The position numbers and the translations under genes were made by a program. This document shows, piece after piece, positions 60,729 to 64,000 of a DNA stretch of 64,000 bases. The number at the start of each line of letters is the position of its first letter. Position 1 is the first letter of the stretch. The notes under the pieces are model-generated. The model saw only the letters and a program-made list of their open reading frames with translations. It searched no databases and was not told the DNA's origin. Origin of the DNA: Lysinibacillus capsici (GTDB lineage Bacteria; Bacillota; Bacilli; Bacillales_A; Planococcaceae); contig NZ_PXXX01000015.1 in the NCBI RefSeq assembly GCF_003367505.1, positions 1 through 64,000 of the forward strand. Direction: 5' to 3'.

Positions 60729-61856
60729 ATGAAGATTATTACCATTGAACCGACGCCAAGTCCCAATTCTATGAAGATTGTTGTTGATACAGAGCTACCA
60801 TTCGGGAAGAGCTATAATTTTACAAAGGATAATAAAGACGAAGCAACAGGCGAGGCGGCTGCTATTTTAGCGATTGAGGGAGTAAAGGGCGTTTACCATG
60901 TAGCCGATTTCTTTGCTGTTGAGCGCAATGCCAAATATGCATGGGAAGGCATTCTAGCAAGTATTCGTCAAGTGTTAGGGGAAGATGTCCAAACACAAGA
61001 AGAAACGGTTGTGGCCAATGAATTTTATGGAGAGGTTTATGTCCATGTACAATTTTACAAGCAGGTGCCTTTACAAGTAAAAGTTTTTGATAACCAACGT
61101 GAATATCGTATTAGCTGCGGAGACCGTTTTGTCGATGCTTTTAATCAAATTATTGAGTCAGCAGTAGATGAAAACTATATTTTCCAACGTAAGTGGATTG
61201 ATTATGGGGTTCGATACGGTGAGCTTGAGGAAATTGCTGAAACAATCAAACAGGAGATTGATGTCACTTATTCTGCAGACCGTTTAGCAGAAATTGTCAC
61301 AGCTATCAATAATGATGGTGAAAAAGCCGCTGTGAAAACGGACAAACTCAAAGTGACAGTAGAACAGTTCAAGCAACTTGAATGGGAGAAACGCTTCCAA
61401 CTGCTCGATCAAATGGCTGATCCTGAGCTTGACGATCTACCGCTATTAGATTTAGCCTTACAGGATGAACAAATGTCTATCCGTCGACTAGCGACGGTGT
61501 ACTTAGGCATGATTGAGGATGTGGCAGTTGTCCCTTATTTAGAAAGAGCCCTACAAGATAAAAGTGCAGCAGTACGTCGAACAGCAGGTGACTGCATGAG
61601 TGACCTTGGCTTTGTAGAATTTGAAGAAGCCATGCTGCAAGCCTTACAGGACAAAAACAAATTGGTTCGCTGGCGCGCAGCCATGTATTTATATGAGGTC
61701 GGCACAGAACAGTCCTTACCAGCATTGAAGGCTGCCGAAGATGACAAAGAATTCGAAGTGAAGCTACAAGTGAAAATGGCCATTGCCCGTATCGAACAAG
61801 GCGAGGAAGCAAAAGGCTCGGTTTGGAAGCAAATGACCGAATCCCGTCAACAATAA
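60729..61856 (+). CDS. CvfC/YpgR-like NifU-N and HEAT-repeat protein
   Basis: A 375-residue protein. Residues 1-~85 are a NifU/Nfu N-terminal-type domain (EPTPSPNSMKIVVDTELPF). A middle region with DRFVDAFNQIIESAVDENYI follows, and the last ~150 residues are HEAT-like helical pairs (IRRLATVYLGMI, VRRTAGDCMSDLG, VRWRAAMYLYEVG). This matches the conserved virulence factor C family of staphylococci and Bacillus YpgR. Molecular role unknown. AAGGAGCG precedes the ATG; co-transcribed with the ABC-F gene. Confidence 0.87.
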   Translation: MKIITIEPTPSPNSMKIVVDTELPFGKSYNFTKDNKDEATGEAAAILAIEGVKGVYHVADFFAVERNAKYAWEGILASIRQVLGEDVQTQEETVVANEFYGEVYVHVQFYKQVPLQVKVFDNQREYRISCGDRFVDAFNQIIESAVDENYIFQRKWIDYGVRYGELEEIAETIKQEIDVTYSADRLAEIVTAINNDGEKAAVKTDKLKVTVEQFKQLEWEKRFQLLDQMADPELDDLPLLDLALQDEQMSIRRLATVYLGMIEDVAVVPYLERALQDKSAAVRRTAGDCMSDLGFVEFEEAMLQALQDKNKLVRWRAAMYLYEVGTEQSLPALKAAEDDKEFEVKLQVKMAIARIEQGEEAKGSVWKQMTESRQQ

Positions 61857-61861
61857 TCAGG

Positions 61862-61887
61862 AAAAACCAGCAAATGCTGGTTTTTTT
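61862..61887 (+). terminator. Terminator after the CvfC-like gene
   Basis: Stem AAACCAGCA / TGCTGGTTT, 2-base loop, T7. Confidence 0.85.
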
Positions 61888-61939
61888 CTATTTTGTAATG
61901 GTTGGCATTCGCCCTAATAAATGGGTAAGGTGCTTCTGA

Positions 61940-62110
61940 ATGGTGATAGGTCCTCTCCAAGAGTGAGCGAACCACTCCAAAGAAGTGTGGACCCACTCTT
62001 AAAAAGGGTGAATCGTTTCAAAGAAGCGGATACCCGCTCTAAAAAGAGATGAAGGTCGCTCCACAGAACCAAAAACCCTTTCTCCAAATTAAAGAAATCC
62101 CGCTCAAAAA
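61940..62110. repeat. Degenerate ~41-bp repeat array
   Basis: Units near 61949, 61989 and 62030 begin GG(A/T)nCCnCTC and contain CCAAAGAAG or CAAAGAAGCGG; a fourth is faint near 62070-62110 (CCCGCTCAAAAAAGTG). Same period and core as arrays at 1-170 and 11864-12060 but more diverged. Confidence 0.65.
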
Positions 62111-62359
62111 AGTGTTCCCTCTTCCAAACTATAATTATCTAACCACCTGAAAATCAAAAACAATACTCTCTTGCATTCGATGAATTGATCGAAAAATCGT
62201 GTAAAACAGAAAAAAATGTTGTTTTCTAGTGTTTTATTGCTAAACAAAAAGTTAAAGGCGTTCTTTGAATCATTAACATATTGTCTAGTTTCATAGAGAA
62301 AGGACAATGTTAAAATAACATAAATTCAGAATATTCTTTAAAAATAGGAGGTCCTTTGC
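62111..62359. other. Intergenic region before the M20 gene
   Basis: AT-rich, no accepted frame; a TAAAAT -10-like sequence is present near 62311 without a convincing -35. Confidence 0.35.
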
Positions 62360-63592
62360 ATGACAGTAACTAGTTTAAAGACAACAAAATCGTATGTGCG
62401 AGATCGTGAGACGGTCATTGCCTTAACACAGAAGCTCGTGCGCATTGAAAGCGTTTACCGTGAGAACGATCCGAAGGGCAATGAGCAAGAGGTGGCAACT
62501 TTTGTAGCGGCGTATTTACGAGATATTGGCATCGAGACGCATATCGAGGAGGTTGTGCCAGGGCGACCAAATGTCATTGGTATTATTGATTCGGGCAAGC
62601 CTGGGAAAACATTACTTTTCGAAGGACATACGGATGTGGTGACAGAGGGCAATCGAGAGGCTTGGGCCTATGATCCATTTGGAGCAGAAATTGTAGATGG
62701 GCGTATGTATGGCAGGGGAACGAATGATACAAAAGGGAATCTTGCTTGTATGATTACAGCTTGTCAGTCATTGCTACTAGATCAAGAGGCGTTTACGGGC
62801 AAAATTATTTTATGTATTCCATGTGATGAAGAAGGGCTTATGCTAGGCATTAAGCATTTTATTAAGAATGGCTGGGCCGATGGTGTGGATGGTGCGATTA
62901 TCTGTGAGCCACAGGAAAATAATGTGTGTATTGCACAACGCGGGGCTATTCGTTTACAGGTAGATATTTTCGGTAAAATGGCGCATGGTGCGATTTCGTG
63001 GAGTGGCATTAATCCTAACTGGCGTATGGCACGTTTCATCGTAGAGCTTGAAAAATTGGAAAAAGAGGAGCAAGCACGATTAGGGCGTGATCCAATGCTG
63101 AATTGGCCATCTATTACACCAACGATTTTACGAGCGCCTGTAAAGGGAGATGCACAAATCAATGTCATTCCTGATCACTGTATGACAACACTCGATATTC
63201 GCACGGTGCCTGCGCAGGACCATGATGAACTACTGGGCAAGATTGAAGCGATTATTAAACGATTACAAGCAGATGATCCTGATTTCAAAGTAGAACTGAC
63301 GGTTCTTGATAACCGACCTGCAACAGCAACAGCGAAGGAAGACCCTGTTGTACAGGCAATATATGAGGCTGTGGCAGAGGTAACAGAGAAGGAACCAAAA
63401 TATAACGGTGTTCCAGGTGCGACAGATGGGACGTTTCTTCATGTGCATGGTATTCCAATTGTAACGGTTGGAGCAGGAGATCGAGAAATTCCTCATCAAA
63501 TCAATGAGTATGTGGACATTGAAGAATTGGCAGAAACAACGGCCATTTACCGTTTAGCAGCATTAAAATTTTTGGCGGGTGATGCACAATGA
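62360..63592 (+). CDS. M20-family metallopeptidase (ArgE/DapE type)
   Basis: A 410-residue di-zinc amidohydrolase. Metal ligands are in LLFEGHTDVV (His, with catalytic Asp), GRGTNDTKGNLA (bridging Asp), PCDEEGLM (catalytic Glu and ligand), IICEPQ, and the terminal DREIPHQINEYV. The dimerisation domain is between ~190 and ~310. Relatives deacylate N-acyl amino acids or desuccinylate diaminopimelate; the substrate is unknown. AGGAGG lies before the ATG. Its stop overlaps the next gene (ATGA), so the two are coupled. Confidence 0.9.
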   Translation: MTVTSLKTTKSYVRDRETVIALTQKLVRIESVYRENDPKGNEQEVATFVAAYLRDIGIETHIEEVVPGRPNVIGIIDSGKPGKTLLFEGHTDVVTEGNREAWAYDPFGAEIVDGRMYGRGTNDTKGNLACMITACQSLLLDQEAFTGKIILCIPCDEEGLMLGIKHFIKNGWADGVDGAIICEPQENNVCIAQRGAIRLQVDIFGKMAHGAISWSGINPNWRMARFIVELEKLEKEEQARLGRDPMLNWPSITPTILRAPVKGDAQINVIPDHCMTTLDIRTVPAQDHDELLGKIEAIIKRLQADDPDFKVELTVLDNRPATATAKEDPVVQAIYEAVAEVTEKEPKYNGVPGATDGTFLHVHGIPIVTVGAGDREIPHQINEYVDIEELAETTAIYRLAALKFLAGDAQ

Positions 63593-64000
63593 CAGCTTTC
63601 AAAATAGCAGTAATACCAGGAGATGGCATAGGAAAAGAGGTTATGCAGGAAGCGTTAAAAGTTTTAAATTGTTTGCAAGAACAACATAGCTCCTTACAAA
63701 TTGAAACAACCATCTTTCCTTGGAGCTCCGATTACTACGTGCAGCATGGCTGTATGATGCCTAATGATGCACTGGCAACACTTCAAACATATGATGCGAT
63801 TTTATTTGGAGCTATTGGCGATGCTCGTGTGCCTGATGATGTTACCGTTTGGGAATTAATTATGCCCATTCGAAAGCATTTCCAGCAATATGTGAATTTC
63901 CGTCCTATTAAATCACTACCTGGGATAGCGTCGCCCTTGGCTAACGGCAAAAAAATTGACTTTGTGATCTTCCGTGAAAATGCAGAGGGTGAATATTCGG
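63589..64000 (+). CDS. Tartrate/D-malate dehydrogenase-family protein (partial)
   Basis: The first 137 residues of a beta-decarboxylating dehydrogenase; the gene runs off the window. FKIAVIPGDGIGKEVM is the family start; AILFGAIGDARVPDDVTVWE, IRKHFQQYVNFRPIKSLPG and FVIFRENAEGEYS match tartrate/D-malate dehydrogenases better than isopropylmalate dehydrogenase. It oxidises a 2-hydroxy diacid with NAD. The ATG overlaps the M20 stop codon, implying one operon and perhaps one catabolic route. Confidence 0.85.
   Translation, partial: MTAFKIAVIPGDGIGKEVMQEALKVLNCLQEQHSSLQIETTIFPWSSDYYVQHGCMMPNDALATLQTYDAILFGAIGDARVPDDVTVWELIMPIRKHFQQYVNFRPIKSLPGIASPLANGKKIDFVIFRENAEGEYS

Overview
The window is a 64-kb stretch of low-GC Firmicute chromosome, gene-dense on both strands and almost entirely housekeeping or niche-metabolism genes with strong AGGAGG-type ribosome binding sites and U-tailed hairpin terminators. 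A Bacillales spore-former of the Lysinibacillus/Planococcaceae type fits best. The support is a secreted three-SLH S-layer-type protein, type II pantothenate kinase, Bacillales-only families (DUF3889, YflT, YezD, a CvfC/YpgR-like protein), an S-box riboswitch and two small proteins with germination-protease-like motifs. The genus is inference. No tRNA, rRNA, CRISPR array, complete insertion sequence or prophage was seen.

Left third (1-22 kb): a ~41-bp repeat array abuts a broken ECF sigma factor followed by its anti-sigma-like partner; then an MBL hydrolase, malic enzyme, two chemoreceptors, purC, gdhA, D-serine dehydratase, a class V aminotransferase, nitroreductase, a ferric-reductase-like flavocytochrome, a YdjM-like membrane protein behind two SOS-box-like sites, a squalene/phytoene-synthase family enzyme and a short-chain dehydrogenase with a cre-like promoter.

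Middle (22-46 kb): coaW with an unusual leader, two possible spore proteins, DJ-1 and MarR/MFS genes, then a compact locus at 26.7-27.1 kb that looks like a type I toxin-antitoxin module (33-residue hydrophobic peptide plus antisense RNA). It is followed by an SLH protein, an amino-acid ABC importer, RNase H-like, SEC-C, PepF, Dps and YflT stress proteins, an EamA exporter with LysR regulator, a stand-alone CoaB-like protein, TetR/DUF418, an S-box riboswitch driving only a YezD-like protein, a cold-shock protein and fhs.

Right third (47-64 kb): a five-gene hydantoin-type catabolic operon (hyuA, hyuB, IclR regulator, OPT transporter, DUF917), a degraded 0.6-kb stretch, an HD hydrolase, a group II decarboxylase divergent from a MocR-type regulator, an ABC-F ATPase, a NifU-N/HEAT protein, another ~41-bp repeat array, and an M20 peptidase overlapping a tartrate/D-malate dehydrogenase gene cut by the window end.

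The observations most worth follow-up are the type I toxin-antitoxin module, the three-locus ~41-bp repeat family (one copy apparently interrupting a sigma factor), the two mutually exclusive hairpins upstream of coaW, the tandem SOS-like boxes, and the small spore-protein-like pair. All assignments come from reading motifs by eye; no database or folding program was run.
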